Assembly (NCBI GenBank): GCA_022823665.1 | Contig: JAJEHN010000020.1 | Span: forward strand, 39,912-103,911 | DNA from: Thermoanaerobaculia bacterium | GTDB taxonomy: Bacteria; Acidobacteriota; Thermoanaerobaculia; Multivoradales; Multivoraceae | DNA length: 64,000 nt | Direction of reading: 5' to 3' | In this document: positions 41,798 to 52,681 of the stretch, piece after piece | Layout of the letters: every line of letters begins with the position of its first letter | How positions within the stretch are numbered: position 1 is the first letter of the stretch | The notes under the pieces: model-generated | Database searches by the model: none | The model's input: only the letters and a program-made list of their open reading frames with translations | Told to the model about the DNA's origin: nothing | Program-made: the position numbers and the translations under genes

Positions 41798-42861
41798 GGC
41801 CCGCCGGTCGCCTCGGCCGCCATCTGCCTCTCTTCGAAACGCGCCCCCCGCAGGGTGTTGCCGGTCGCGTAGTTGCCCTCGTGGCAGGCGAACTCGTACA
41901 ACTTGTCGTCCGTGGCCGGCCAGGTGTACTCGCCGCTGTAGGGCGCCTCCCAGTCGCCGCTCTCGAGCGTGAACTGGTAGAGCAGGGTGTCCGGGCTCTG
42001 GAAGGAAAGGCGCTCGACTACGTGCTGGTCTGCTGGAGGCGAAGGTTCGCCGAACAGGGTCGTCGCGTTCCAGTTCTCTTCCAGGAAGTTCGTCGTGTCG
42101 ATGACGAGCGTGTCTCCCTCCCACCAGGCGACGGAGTCGCCGGCCCGCGAGCGGATCTCGGCTGGCAGGTGCCTGGCTTCCGCCCTGGACGGGCTGATGG
42201 GGATGACCCGGGCGTAGTGCATCCACTCGATCAGGATCACGACGTGCGTGTCGGTCTGCACGATCGTCTTGATGTTGTTGTAGCTCTTCGAGTAGATCGG
42301 GATCGTCGCCTCGAGCGAGAAGACGCAGCGATCGGCGATCGTCAGCGACTCGGGGCCGTCGTAGGGGCCGACCTCGCGGTCGCGCCACCAGGCCGGCCCG
42401 GTGTTCTTCTTGGAGAAGCCGTAGAGCCCCTCCCGGCGCGCCTTGCCGCGCGCGGTCAGAGGCGGGAAGCGGCCGTCGGACGGGTCGGTGAGGATCGATG
42501 TGCGGTACTTGCCGTCGACCTTGACCGCCGACGTTCCGCGATCCATGAAGAAGTAGTTGTAGCCGCCTACGCTGCCGCCCACGGGCGGCGCCGTCCGGTT
42601 CGGATCGCTGGCCTGCGACCTCGTTTCGATGTTCCGGGCCTCGCGGAGCCGGATCTCGTTGGCTTCGGCTTCCGTCAGGGTAAGGCGCTCTCCCAGTTCG
42701 GGATTGCGCTGGATGGGCGTCAGCGTGCTGATGTCGTAGTTGCCGGAGAAGTCCGGTTTGCCGTTCGGCGTCCTGGGAATGTCGTCCGCCGCGCCGGCGC
42801 CGCCGGCGCCGATGGCGAGAACGAGGATGAAGGTAGTGCGGGTTCTTCCCTTGATGCTCAT
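41794..42861 (-). CDS. Secreted protein of unknown function, tandem paralogue 1
   Basis: 355 residues from ATG 42861 with GGAAGGGG five bases upstream. The signal peptide is TTFILVLAIGAGGAGA. The mature region is nearly the same as the downstream paralogue in order and motifs, including GNYDISTLTPIQRN, YNYFFMDRGTSAVK, IVQTDTHVVILIEWMHYARV and WWEGDTLVIDTTNF. No enzyme motif recognised. It follows the DUF3604 lipoprotein by 71 bases, and both could be one transcript leading on to the TldD/TldE-like pair. Confidence 0.78.
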   Translation of the reverse strand: MSIKGRTRTTFILVLAIGAGGAGAADDIPRTPNGKPDFSGNYDISTLTPIQRNPELGERLTLTEAEANEIRLREARNIETRSQASDPNRTAPPVGGSVGGYNYFFMDRGTSAVKVDGKYRTSILTDPSDGRFPPLTARGKARREGLYGFSKKNTGPAWWRDREVGPYDGPESLTIADRCVFSLEATIPIYSKSYNNIKTIVQTDTHVVILIEWMHYARVIPISPSRAEARHLPAEIRSRAGDSVAWWEGDTLVIDTTNFLEENWNATTLFGEPSPPADQHVVERLSFQSPDTLLYQFTLESGDWEAPYSGEYTWPATDDKLYEFACHEGNYATGNTLRGARFEERQMAAEATGGP

Positions 42862-42932
42862 GCGAGCCCCTTCCGGCCGACTTCGTTCGATGTGCCGGCC
42901 ATTGTAGAACGGCCCTAGCCTGTCGAACGGCC

Positions 42933-44804
42933 CTAGCCGCCCGGCACGTACCAGATCGGCGACGACCAGGCGCGTTCCTGGATCGTCGACGGCATGTCGG
43001 GATTCGGCTCGACGCCGGCGCGGATCGCGTCCCACGTCGACCAGCGGCAGGTCGGGTTCTCGAGCACGCGGACGTAGTAGACGGCGTGCTTCGCGGCGTC
43101 GAAGTCCGGGTCGGTCCACAGGGCCGAGAGTTCGGCGGCGCCGACATCCCGGGAGTAGCTGCAGTCGGACAGATCGACGCTGGCGCCGTTGTCGGGGCAG
43201 CGGAGCGGGTCGCCCGACGGGATGCCGCCGTCGGCGCAGGCGATGTCCACGACCGATTCGCGCGGTTCGCCGTCCTCGACCCAGCCCTTGACCATCTGCA
43301 GGCGCTGGAGCGGGGCGCTGTCCGCGTCCCGCGCCGCCCAGACCAGGAAGCGCGGGCTCCTGCCCTCGTCCGCCACCAGGTCGCCGCCCATCGGCACGCC
43401 GCCGTCGTAGGCGGCGGCGATCATCTCCGGATCGGAGGTCAGGTCGTCCGTGTAGTGGTAGCCGCCGAAGAACCGGACCCGCATCCGCGGGCCGCTGGTT
43501 GCGAAGGTCTCCTTGCGCCGGAACGCGTCGTAGATCGAGTCGCGGGTGTTCTCCTCGGCCCAGACGCCGGCGAGCCCCGAGCCGCCCCAGTACTGGAAGC
43601 TGTTCTGCGCGTACTTCTCACCGTCCTCGGTCGGCTCGTCGAGCGGCACGGAGCCGCGACCCTGGCCGGTGCCGTCGCCGACGCCGACCTTGCCGTGGAA
43701 GTTGTCCTCCTCCGGCGTGCCGCCCGAGTTGTGGGTGTCGGTCGCGCCGATCATGCCGAAGCGGAACGGGTTGAAGCCCTGGGTCTCCTGCATCACGAGA
43801 CCGTTTACGTAGGCCTCGCGGACGTAGCTGCCCTTGGGTTCGCTGTAGAGGGTGGTGGCGATCCGGTAGGGGAAGATCTCGAACTCGGCCCACTCGTCGT
43901 TCGGCGACAGGAGCGGGTGGGTTTCCGACGTGCCCTTGACCTGCGTCATCTCGACCAGGGGCTCGTTCCGCATCCTCAGGTCGGCGTACGCGGCGTCGAG
44001 AGGTTCGCCGCCCACCGTCTCCAGCTTGAACATGTGGCCGTTGCTGCCGTTCGAGTTGTGCGGAATCGCGAGGCCCTCGATGCCCTCGTCCCGCAGGCCG
44101 TCGAGCCAGCGCCAGAGGTCCTCGGGGTTCCGCGAATCGGTCGTGGCGAACGGCTTGGGCGGCACGTCGCTGCCCCTGAAGATGACGTTGCGGTGCAGGT
44201 TGCCGCGGTCATCCGACGACGTCGTGTACTCGTAGCCGATGAAGGTCGTGAAGTTGCCCGGGTCGTTGTGGGCCTCCGCGGCGTCGATGATCGCCTGCCA
44301 CGCCGTGCGCGTGGCGTGGTCCACGGCTTCCGCGGGCAGCTCGGCGAACTCACCGCTGCGGAGCCCCTGGATGGCGCGGGCGAAACCGCCAACGGGCGCC
44401 GGCTCACGCAGGTCGGCGCCGAGAGCCGTGTCGTAGAGGGCGCTTTCGGGGTTGTCCATCTCCGGCATGACGCCCAGGTACATGCCGTGGTCGGTCACGG
44501 CCTGGAAGTCCAGGGCGCCGCTCTGGAGCTGGAGCTGGTGGCCGCTCGGGTGAACGATCGCCTCGCCCTTGGCAAAGCGGTAGGCGTCGTCCGGATTCGT
44601 CCGGGTCTGGAAGAGGTAGGCGTCGAACGAGAACCGGGTATGGACGTGGAGGTCGCCGAAGTAGGCGTCCCGGAGTGGGTTCGGCCCGTCGGCCGCGCCG
44701 GTCGCCGGGTCGCCGCCGCCGGCGTCGTCCCCACCGGGCGAGCAGCCGAACAGGGCGAGCGAGAGGACGGCGGTGGCCGTGAGGATCGGCCGAATCTGAC
44801 GCAT
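42933..44804 (-). CDS. DUF3604 lipoprotein, PHP-like predicted hydrolase
   Basis: 623 residues from ATG 44804; AAAGGAG six bases upstream decides the start. The signal ends in a lipobox (LSLALFGC), predicting lipid anchoring. DUF3604 features are YFGDLHVHTRFSFDAYL, VTDHGMYLG, FIGYEYTT, IPHNSNGSNG, IGATDTHNSGGTPEE and FATSGPRMRVRFFG. The conserved His and Asp residues suggest a metal-dependent hydrolase of the PHP type; the substrate is not established for this family. It is divergent from the M20 peptidase with only 41 bases between. Confidence 0.87.
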   Translation of the reverse strand: MRQIRPILTATAVLSLALFGCSPGGDDAGGGDPATGAADGPNPLRDAYFGDLHVHTRFSFDAYLFQTRTNPDDAYRFAKGEAIVHPSGHQLQLQSGALDFQAVTDHGMYLGVMPEMDNPESALYDTALGADLREPAPVGGFARAIQGLRSGEFAELPAEAVDHATRTAWQAIIDAAEAHNDPGNFTTFIGYEYTTSSDDRGNLHRNVIFRGSDVPPKPFATTDSRNPEDLWRWLDGLRDEGIEGLAIPHNSNGSNGHMFKLETVGGEPLDAAYADLRMRNEPLVEMTQVKGTSETHPLLSPNDEWAEFEIFPYRIATTLYSEPKGSYVREAYVNGLVMQETQGFNPFRFGMIGATDTHNSGGTPEEDNFHGKVGVGDGTGQGRGSVPLDEPTEDGEKYAQNSFQYWGGSGLAGVWAEENTRDSIYDAFRRKETFATSGPRMRVRFFGGYHYTDDLTSDPEMIAAAYDGGVPMGGDLVADEGRSPRFLVWAARDADSAPLQRLQMVKGWVEDGEPRESVVDIACADGGIPSGDPLRCPDNGASVDLSDCSYSRDVGAAELSALWTDPDFDAAKHAVYYVRVLENPTCRWSTWDAIRAGVEPNPDMPSTIQERAWSSPIWYVPGG

Positions 44805-44845
44805 GACGATCTCCTTTGATGGGGATTGCGCGTAGATTAGCGCGG

Positions 44846-46291
44846 ATGACCAGCAAGCTTCCGACATCGAGCCTCGCCATGGCCGTGGCGCTGGTTCTTG
44901 CCGCCGCCTCCGCGTCTGCCCAGAACCCGACGGCGGGGGGGACGATGCCTCCGGCCGAGGACATGGCCCTGGCTCGCGCCCTGCTCGAGCAGCTCATCGA
45001 GATCGACACGACCGACACCGAGCGAGGCGACAACACGAGGGCCGCCCAGGCGATGGCGGACGCGCTGCTCGACGCCGGCTTTCCGGCCGAGGACGTCCAC
45101 GTCCTGGTCCCGCCCGACTTTCCCACCAAGGGCAACCTGGTGGCGCGGCTCCGCGGCAGCAACCCGGACGCCGAGCCGATCCTGCTGCTGGCCCATATCG
45201 ACGTGGTCGACGCCCTGCCCGAGGACTGGAGCCCCGACGTTCCTCCCTTCGTGTTCCAGGAGCGGGACGGCTACTTCTACGGCCGCGGCACGGCGGACGA
45301 CAAGGACGAGTGCGCGATCCACACCGCCAACCTGATCCGCTGGCGCCGGGAGGGCTTCGTCCCCGAGCGGGACATCGTGATCGCCTTGACCGCCGACGAG
45401 GAAAGCGGCACCAGAAACGGCGTCGAGTTCCTCCTCGCCAAGCACCGGGAGCTGATCGACGCCGCCTTCGCCCTGAACGAGGGCGGGGGCGGCATGGAGC
45501 GGAACGGCCGCAAGGTCTCGAACAACGTGCAGGGGGCGGAGAAGGTCTACCTCTCCTTCTGGTTCGCGGCGACGAACCCGGGCGGCCACTCCTCGCTGCC
45601 GGTGCGCGAGAACGCGATCTACGAGCTGTCCGCGGCGCTGCTGGCGGTTCGCGAGTTCGACTTCCCGGTCATGCTGAACGAGGTGACCGAGGAGTTCTTC
45701 GAGCGTTCGGCCGACCTCGTCGGCGGCGAGACCGGCGAGGCGATGCGGCGGATCGTGGACGACCCGGACGACACGGAGGCGCTGGCCGTGCTGTCGAGCC
45801 AGGCGTCGTACAACGCGCGGCTGCGCACCACCTGCGTCGCCACGCTGGTCGAGGGCGGCCACGCCGAGAACGCGCTGCCGCAACTGGCGCGGGCGAACGT
45901 GAACTGCCGGCTCCTGCCCGACCACGACCCGGACGAGGTGGAGGAGACGCTGCGCCGGCTGGCCGCGCCGTTCGGCGTCGAAGTGGAGCGGCGGCGGGAG
46001 GCGACACCGAGCCCGCCCTCGCCGCTGACCGGCGAGGTGCTCGGCGCGATCGAGCGTGTGACGGAGGAGATGTGGCCCGGCGTGCCCGTGCTGCCCGTCA
46101 TGTCCAGCGGCGCCACCGACGCGGTCTACCTGCGGAACGCCGGCATCCCGGTCTACGGTGTCTCCGGCATCTTCGGCGACATGGACGATGTCCGCGCCCA
46201 CGGCCGGGACGAGCGGATCCGGATCGACCACTTCCACGAAGGCCAGGAGTTCCTGTATCGGCTGGTCAAGGCGCTGACCGGGGGTGGCTGA
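44846..46291 (+). CDS. Exported M20-family metallopeptidase
   Basis: 481 residues with a signal peptide (SLAMAVALVLAAASASAQ). The di-zinc site is intact: His and Asp in LLLAHIDVVDALPEDW, Asp in GRGTADDKDECA and Glu-Glu in ALTADEESGTRNG, then HFHEGQEF near the C-terminus. Related enzymes are carboxypeptidases and aminoacylases that cleave dipeptides or acylated amino acids. The signal peptide places it in the periplasm. ATG at 44846 gives a clean signal sequence. It is convergent with the alkaline-phosphatase-superfamily gene; stops are only a few bases apart. Confidence 0.88.
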   Translation: MTSKLPTSSLAMAVALVLAAASASAQNPTAGGTMPPAEDMALARALLEQLIEIDTTDTERGDNTRAAQAMADALLDAGFPAEDVHVLVPPDFPTKGNLVARLRGSNPDAEPILLLAHIDVVDALPEDWSPDVPPFVFQERDGYFYGRGTADDKDECAIHTANLIRWRREGFVPERDIVIALTADEESGTRNGVEFLLAKHRELIDAAFALNEGGGGMERNGRKVSNNVQGAEKVYLSFWFAATNPGGHSSLPVRENAIYELSAALLAVREFDFPVMLNEVTEEFFERSADLVGGETGEAMRRIVDDPDDTEALAVLSSQASYNARLRTTCVATLVEGGHAENALPQLARANVNCRLLPDHDPDEVEETLRRLAAPFGVEVERRREATPSPPSPLTGEVLGAIERVTEEMWPGVPVLPVMSSGATDAVYLRNAGIPVYGVSGIFGDMDDVRAHGRDERIRIDHFHEGQEFLYRLVKALTGGG

Positions 46292-46296
46292 AGGCG

Positions 46297-49272
46297 TCAG
46301 CGGGACGTCGCGAGTGGCAGTTCCACGGCGGCGCCCCGCAACATGATGGCGAAGACGCGGTGCCGCTCCCCGAAGGTCTCGGGATCGGGTGCGCCGGCGA
46401 CTGTGCCGCGAAAGCCGGTTCGGAGCAGGCGGGGGTCGTCGTGGCGCTCCACGACGTCTGGTCGGTTTCTGTTGATGCCGAGGTTGGCGAGAAACTCGCC
46501 GTCCCGGTAGATGGCGATCTGGCGTGGGCGCTCGTGGCGCTCCAGGTCCGCGGCCCAGCCCTCGATCACGGTGCGCTGTCCTTCCTTCACCACCACGTCG
46601 ATGGCGCCCTCAAAGCCGGAGCCAGTTGCCTGCACGGGAAGGTGGCGCCCGTCGGTGATGGGCAGTACTTCCCATGCGTCTCGTTCCTCCAGCAGTGGCC
46701 GGTATGAGAACCGGAGGCGCGTTGCCACACCCCGGCGTGAAACGGCGTAGGCGACCAGACCCTCGCGACGAACGACATCGCGAATCTCGTTACGCGAGCG
46801 AGAGCGCCGGTCAGGCGCGGCCTCGCCCGTTTCGGACAGGAGGAAGCCGCTGTGCAGGTGTTCCGTGCCGAAGCGTTCGACCACGTCCGGTCTCTCGACA
46901 CTCGTGGCGGCGATACCGAACTGCCTGCCGCCCAGGAACGCGACGATCTCGGTGATGCTGCCGGGCTCTTCGATGTCGATTGCCCACCCCTGGATGCCGT
47001 CTCTCATCTCGTACCCGCCATCCAGAAAGCCGATCAGGCCATCCGGTTTCTGCGGTTCGAGGGGGATCCGCTCGGAGTCGACATCCAGGGCGCTTCGGGA
47101 TCGGCGCATGATGCCCTCGATCCGGCCGCTGTCGCTGAACGAAAGGTCGTAAACGGATAGCGGCGGCCGACCGACATGCTCGAGTTCCAGCGGCTGTCCG
47201 GGCTCTGATACGAGGAACACGTCAACCTGGTTCAGCCCGGAACGGAACAGGCTCTCGGGCAGGGTTGCCGCGATCCGACTCCTTCCGTCGGCGGTTCGGT
47301 GGGGCCTCAGCGTGGCCGCCAGCGTGCCGTTGAGAGCCACGGCCACGGTGCGATCGGACACCGGCGGGCGATTCTCGAAGACTCCTTCCACCAGGGCGGG
47401 CAGGACAGCCTGATCGGTTGCGACGTGATCCCAGACGAAGGCCGCTTCGAGCCGGATGCTGGTTTCGCCGGGGCGATGAGCCAGATCCGCAACCCGGCGG
47501 CCGTGAAGTTCGGGTCTTTCGCCGATGGCCGCCGGGTCGTTCGAGTCGCCGAGCAGTTCGGCCTGCAAGGCGACCTGACGGCGGCGCCAGGATTCTCGGT
47601 CAGGCGGAACGCCGATCGCACCGGTGTACTTGCCGACCACGAGCGGGCCGTCCCGGCCGCGCTCGTCCGGCGCGGCGCTCCGGGCGTCCGCTCCGGCCAG
47701 TTCGAGGATCAACGGCGTGAGGTCGGCGAGCGACAGAAGCCCGCGATCGATAGCCGCCTCTTGCTGGAACGGCGCCTTGACGAGGAGCGGCACCGCCGCC
47801 AGGTCGAGCGGCTGCCCGCCGGACGGATCATCGGGCTCCAGCAGGCGACGGGACAGGCCCGGGCGGAACGCGACGCCGTGATCCGCGGTAACGACGACCA
47901 GGCTCTCGTCGAACAGGCCGACGGACTCGAGCCGGTCGATCAACTCGCCGATCAGGCGGTCGACGAACTCGACCTGCAACAGGTAGCGCTTTTGATGGTG
48001 CCGAACCGGCCAGGTCTCGGTCGTCCAGAGTTCGCGTTCCAGGCCGTGCATGCTTCCCCGGGGCGCGTGGTAGCGGCGGCCGGAGGGCAGGTACTCCCAT
48101 GGCACGTGCGGCAGCATGGAGTGGAGGAAGTAGAAGCCGGGCCGGTCACGCGTTGGACCGATGGCGTCGATGAAACGCCTGAACTCGGCAGCCCGGTCGG
48201 TGGTTCGCAGATGGAACAGAGCCCGCGGCACGGGTTCGTCCGTTGGTGGCGGCGCGGCCGCCCTGGGACCGTCCTGGCCGAAGCCACTCCAGGTCTGGGT
48301 CACGGGCGGCAGCCCGCTCGTCCATGCTGCCGGCAGGGTCAGGTTGAGCCAGACGACGGCGAGGTCGGAGACGAGCAGACCGAAGCGCTCGCGAAACGCC
48401 GGACGCGGCACCGCCAGCCGGTTGACGTCGGTGGGGCAGAGCGAGCTGATCGGCTCCATTGCGTACAACTCGTGGCTGGGGGCCAGCAGCGTGAACAGGT
48501 TGACCGGGTACTCGGAGGCGGTCGGTAACCGGCCCTGTTCCGCCTGCAGTCCGGAGAGCATCGCGGGCACCGCGAGTTCGGAGACGTCGGAGACCGCCGT
48601 GGCGTTCGCGTACCACGTCGCTGTGCCGGCTAGTCGGGCCAGGTTGGGGAGGCGCTCGCCGTCGATGTTGCCCGTCGCGTCCAGGATGGAGGTCAGCGAC
48701 CACTCGTCGAGGACCACGAACACGATCGGCGCCCGGGCGCCGGTGTCCATCTGGTCGATATCGACCGAGCGCACGGGGCGCGCCGCGCTGCGGCGGATGT
48801 CGCCGTCCAGAAGCAGAAGTGCAGGGACGAGGACGGTCGCCACGGACAGGAGCAGGGCGAAGGCGCGCGCGCCGCGAAGGTTCACGTAGGCCCAGCCGGC
48901 GGCTATGCCTGCGATCACGGCGAAGGCGATGGCAGGCACCACCGGAAGGCCGCGGAGCGCCTGCAGCGCAATGACGCCGATCAGCAGACCGGCAGCCGCG
49001 GCGAGTGCTTTGGGTGTCCAGACGGGACGGAAGATGCGAACGGTTGCTGCCGGCAACCAGAGCGCCAGAGCCGGAACGACGGCCAGCAGGATTGCCAGGG
49101 CCGCGACATCTCCTATGGAAAGCCCCCGGATGGCGAAGAACTCGGGCGTGCGACGGAGCAGATCGTAGATCGGCTGAGCGAAGGCGAGGCTCGCGAGCCC
49201 CGCGGTCGTGGCGAGACCTGTTGCGAGAGGCCGCTGCGGGTCAACCCGGTCTGGCCGCTGGCGCTCGGACAT
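46297..49272 (-). CDS. Membrane-bound alkaline-phosphatase-superfamily protein, sulfatase-like without Cys nucleophile
   Basis: 991 residues. About four to five membrane segments occupy residues ~20-175. A sulfatase/LTA-synthase-like domain follows (VFVVLDEWSLTSI, SMLPHVPWEYLPSG, VVVTADHGVAFRPG). The position of the CxPxR nucleophile instead reads ATAVSDVSELAVPAMLSG, so formylglycine chemistry is unlikely; a Ser or Thr could serve, as in phosphotransferases. The C-terminal ~250 residues contain two similar ~90-residue modules, each with a GWAxD segment and RPDVVER. It is probably a transferase acting on surface polymers, which is inference. Divergent from ispG over 40 bases. Confidence 0.76.
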   Translation of the reverse strand: MSERQRPDRVDPQRPLATGLATTAGLASLAFAQPIYDLLRRTPEFFAIRGLSIGDVAALAILLAVVPALALWLPAATVRIFRPVWTPKALAAAAGLLIGVIALQALRGLPVVPAIAFAVIAGIAAGWAYVNLRGARAFALLLSVATVLVPALLLLDGDIRRSAARPVRSVDIDQMDTGARAPIVFVVLDEWSLTSILDATGNIDGERLPNLARLAGTATWYANATAVSDVSELAVPAMLSGLQAEQGRLPTASEYPVNLFTLLAPSHELYAMEPISSLCPTDVNRLAVPRPAFRERFGLLVSDLAVVWLNLTLPAAWTSGLPPVTQTWSGFGQDGPRAAAPPPTDEPVPRALFHLRTTDRAAEFRRFIDAIGPTRDRPGFYFLHSMLPHVPWEYLPSGRRYHAPRGSMHGLERELWTTETWPVRHHQKRYLLQVEFVDRLIGELIDRLESVGLFDESLVVVTADHGVAFRPGLSRRLLEPDDPSGGQPLDLAAVPLLVKAPFQQEAAIDRGLLSLADLTPLILELAGADARSAAPDERGRDGPLVVGKYTGAIGVPPDRESWRRRQVALQAELLGDSNDPAAIGERPELHGRRVADLAHRPGETSIRLEAAFVWDHVATDQAVLPALVEGVFENRPPVSDRTVAVALNGTLAATLRPHRTADGRSRIAATLPESLFRSGLNQVDVFLVSEPGQPLELEHVGRPPLSVYDLSFSDSGRIEGIMRRSRSALDVDSERIPLEPQKPDGLIGFLDGGYEMRDGIQGWAIDIEEPGSITEIVAFLGGRQFGIAATSVERPDVVERFGTEHLHSGFLLSETGEAAPDRRSRSRNEIRDVVRREGLVAYAVSRRGVATRLRFSYRPLLEERDAWEVLPITDGRHLPVQATGSGFEGAIDVVVKEGQRTVIEGWAADLERHERPRQIAIYRDGEFLANLGINRNRPDVVERHDDPRLLRTGFRGTVAGAPDPETFGERHRVFAIMLRGAAVELPLATSR

Positions 49273-49312
49273 GGGCAGTCATGCTACTTGGGTGCTGTAG
49301 CCTGCCGCTGCA

Positions 49313-50554
<1,242 letters not shown>

Positions 50555-50565
50555 GCGGTTCTTCC

Positions 50566-52023
50566 CTACGGCAGATCGCGGAACTCGGGGGTTCGAAGCC
50601 AGTCCCTGCCGAAGCGCTCCGTGATCTCGTCCATCGCCGCCTGGGACCTGGCGTGCCGGCCCTTGTCGCCGGTGTCTTCGATCCAGCCTGCCAGCGCTTC
50701 GCGCATCTCGTTCAGCACGCCGGCGTAGGCGGGATCTTCGGCCATGTTGACCACTTCGTCCGGGTCGTTCTCGAGATCGTAGAGCTCTTCGGCGACACGT
50801 TGTCCGTAGGGGGCGGCCTGGGCGGGCGTCAGCTTGCCTTCCTCGGCCAGTCGCCGGATCGTCAGGAAGCTGCTGTCATCCGGATCGCGGGCGAGGTCGA
50901 TCATCTCCCGATGGCCCCAGTTGATGAGCGGCCTGTCCAGCATGAAGTTCCGGATGTAGTGGAAACGCGGCCCCACCACGGATCGGACCCGGTCGATGAC
51001 GTTCGACATGCGGTCGGCCGAGGTGAACACGTAGTCGCGGCGGTAGTCCGTAGCGAAGATGTCCTGCGCGTCCATGAAGCCCGGCACGTCGAGGCCGGCG
51101 AGCGCGAGCGAGGTGGCGGCGATATCCATCAGGCTGACCAGGTCGGCCCGTCGCGTGCCCGGCTTCACGACCTCCGGAAGTCCCGGCGCGACGACGATCA
51201 GCGGTATCCGCAGGCCTTCGTCGTAGGAGAACTCCTTGCTACGGGGCAGGTCCGAGCCGTGGTCGGAGAAGAGCACCAGGACGGTGTTTTCCCAGAGTCC
51301 ATCGGCCTCTAGCTGCGCCACCAGCTCGCCTACCTGGTGGTCGGTGCGCAGGATCGAGTTGTAGTGGTCGGCGATGTGCCGGCGCACCTGGGGAACGTCG
51401 GGATACTGCGCCGGTACCGGCACGTCGGCCGGATCCACGGGCCGAAGACCGAGCGCTTTCAGTTCCTCGGCGATGTTCGCGACGGCCTTGCCGCCGGCCA
51501 CCTTCGTGTGCCCGAAGAACGGCTTGCCTTCCGACACGTCGCGCCAGTGTCCACCTCCCTGCGGCCCCTTCCAGGACGGGATCTCCGACGCCTCGGCGCC
51601 GATCGTGTAGAGCTTCGTGCGGTCGTAGGTGAAGTTGAAGTCATCCTTGCTGGCGTTGTAGGTCTCGTAGCCAGCGGCCCGGAACAGCTCGGGAACCGTT
51701 ACGACCCCTTCCGGCAGATCGATCCGGTAGCCGGGAACCCGCCCCGAACGATGGTCGTGCGCCCCGATCCGAATGGCGTAGCTGCCCGTGATCAGCGAGG
51801 AACGGGTCGGGCTGCACACCGGCGTCGGCGCGTACGCCCGCTCGAACAGCACGCCCTGCCGAGCCAGCGCGTCGATGTTGGGCGTGTCGACGAGGTCGTG
51901 ACCGTAGCTCGAGTACCAGGGAGACTGGTCGTCGATGTCGATCCAGAGGACGTTGAGTCGGTCGGTGTGCTGCTGCGTCGCCACGGCCCCCGCGAGCAAC
52001 GCACCCAGAGCCAGGAGGATCAC
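50566..52023 (-). CDS. Secreted sulfatase
   Basis: 485 residues from GTG 52023, overlapping the HD gene stop (GTGA). A short signal (LLALGALLAGAVA) is followed at once by the sulfatase core LNVLWIDIDDQSPWYSSYG. The active-site motif is CSPTR in TPVCSPTRSSLITGS, whose Cys would be converted to formylglycine. Other metal ligands fall in LVLFSDHGSDLP. The C-terminal part has LYDLENDPDEVVNMA, as usual. It should remove sulfate from a sulfated glycan or other ester outside the cytoplasm. No maturase gene is seen in the window. Confidence 0.9.
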   Translation of the reverse strand: MILLALGALLAGAVATQQHTDRLNVLWIDIDDQSPWYSSYGHDLVDTPNIDALARQGVLFERAYAPTPVCSPTRSSLITGSYAIRIGAHDHRSGRVPGYRIDLPEGVVTVPELFRAAGYETYNASKDDFNFTYDRTKLYTIGAEASEIPSWKGPQGGGHWRDVSEGKPFFGHTKVAGGKAVANIAEELKALGLRPVDPADVPVPAQYPDVPQVRRHIADHYNSILRTDHQVGELVAQLEADGLWENTVLVLFSDHGSDLPRSKEFSYDEGLRIPLIVVAPGLPEVVKPGTRRADLVSLMDIAATSLALAGLDVPGFMDAQDIFATDYRRDYVFTSADRMSNVIDRVRSVVGPRFHYIRNFMLDRPLINWGHREMIDLARDPDDSSFLTIRRLAEEGKLTPAQAAPYGQRVAEELYDLENDPDEVVNMAEDPAYAGVLNEMREALAGWIEDTGDKGRHARSQAAMDEITERFGRDWLRTPEFRDLP

Positions 52024-52613
52024 TTCGCCAGGCGGCCGTCGAGCTCGAGCTCCGCGGCGATGCCCTGCATCGCCTCCAGCACGTTGCCGGCGTGCTGCCA
52101 GAGTTCGAGTTCGCCGTCGAAGCACTCGTGGCTGAAGTCGGCCGTGACCTCTTCGACGTGCTCGCGGTCGACGCCGGCCGCGAAGGCTCGCTGCTTCCAG
52201 CGCTTGCGGACGGACTTGAGCGGCACGTCGCGCACGTCCTTGCTCGGGCGGATGAGCGCGGCGGCGCTGATCAGGCCGGTGATCTCGTCGCAGGCCAGCA
52301 GCGCGTAATCGCGCGAGGTCTCCCGCTCGACGCCGGTGCCCTCGGTGTTGTGGGAGAGGATCGTGCGGATGATGTCCTCGTCCAGGCCGCGCTCGCGGAG
52401 AATCGCGGCGCCGTCCGCCGGGTGCTGCTCGAGGGTGGGGTGGATCTCCCAGTCGAAGTCGTGAAGGAGTCCGGCGAGGCCCCAGGACTCCGCGTCGCCG
52501 CCGAGCTGTCCGGCGTACCAGCGCATGGCGGCCTCGACCGCCAGCATGTGTTTCTGCAATCCCGGAGCCTTCACGAACTCCTGCACCGTCTGCCAGGCTG
52601 CCTCTCGGTCCAT
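52020..52613 (-). CDS. HD-domain hydrolase
   Basis: 197 residues. The HD metal-binding pattern is visible: His in HMLAVEAAMRWYA, His-Asp in AGLLHDFDWEIHP, and later His residues in EQHPADGAAIL and TILSHNTEG. The family comprises metal-dependent phosphohydrolases acting on nucleotides or related phosphoesters; no partner domain is present. ATG at 52613. It is coupled to the sulfatase by a GTGA overlap and is divergent from the rhomboid-like gene. Confidence 0.82.
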   Translation of the reverse strand: MDREAAWQTVQEFVKAPGLQKHMLAVEAAMRWYAGQLGGDAESWGLAGLLHDFDWEIHPTLEQHPADGAAILRERGLDEDIIRTILSHNTEGTGVERETSRDYALLACDEITGLISAAALIRPSKDVRDVPLKSVRKRWKQRAFAAGVDREHVEEVTADFSHECFDGELELWQHAGNVLEAMQGIAAELELDGRLAK

Positions 52614-52681
52614 CGCCGTCGCCCTTTCGTCTCGGGTGGCCGGCGATTGTACGCGCTTGCCGTGGCTACAATCCCTGCGTC

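Noticed and set aside
40727..43147. Possible 806-residue fusion of the two secreted paralogues
   Set aside because: The upstream half of that frame is out of phase with paralogue 1, which has its own ATG, ribosome-binding site and signal peptide. GTG at 41797 overlapping the stop is the real start.
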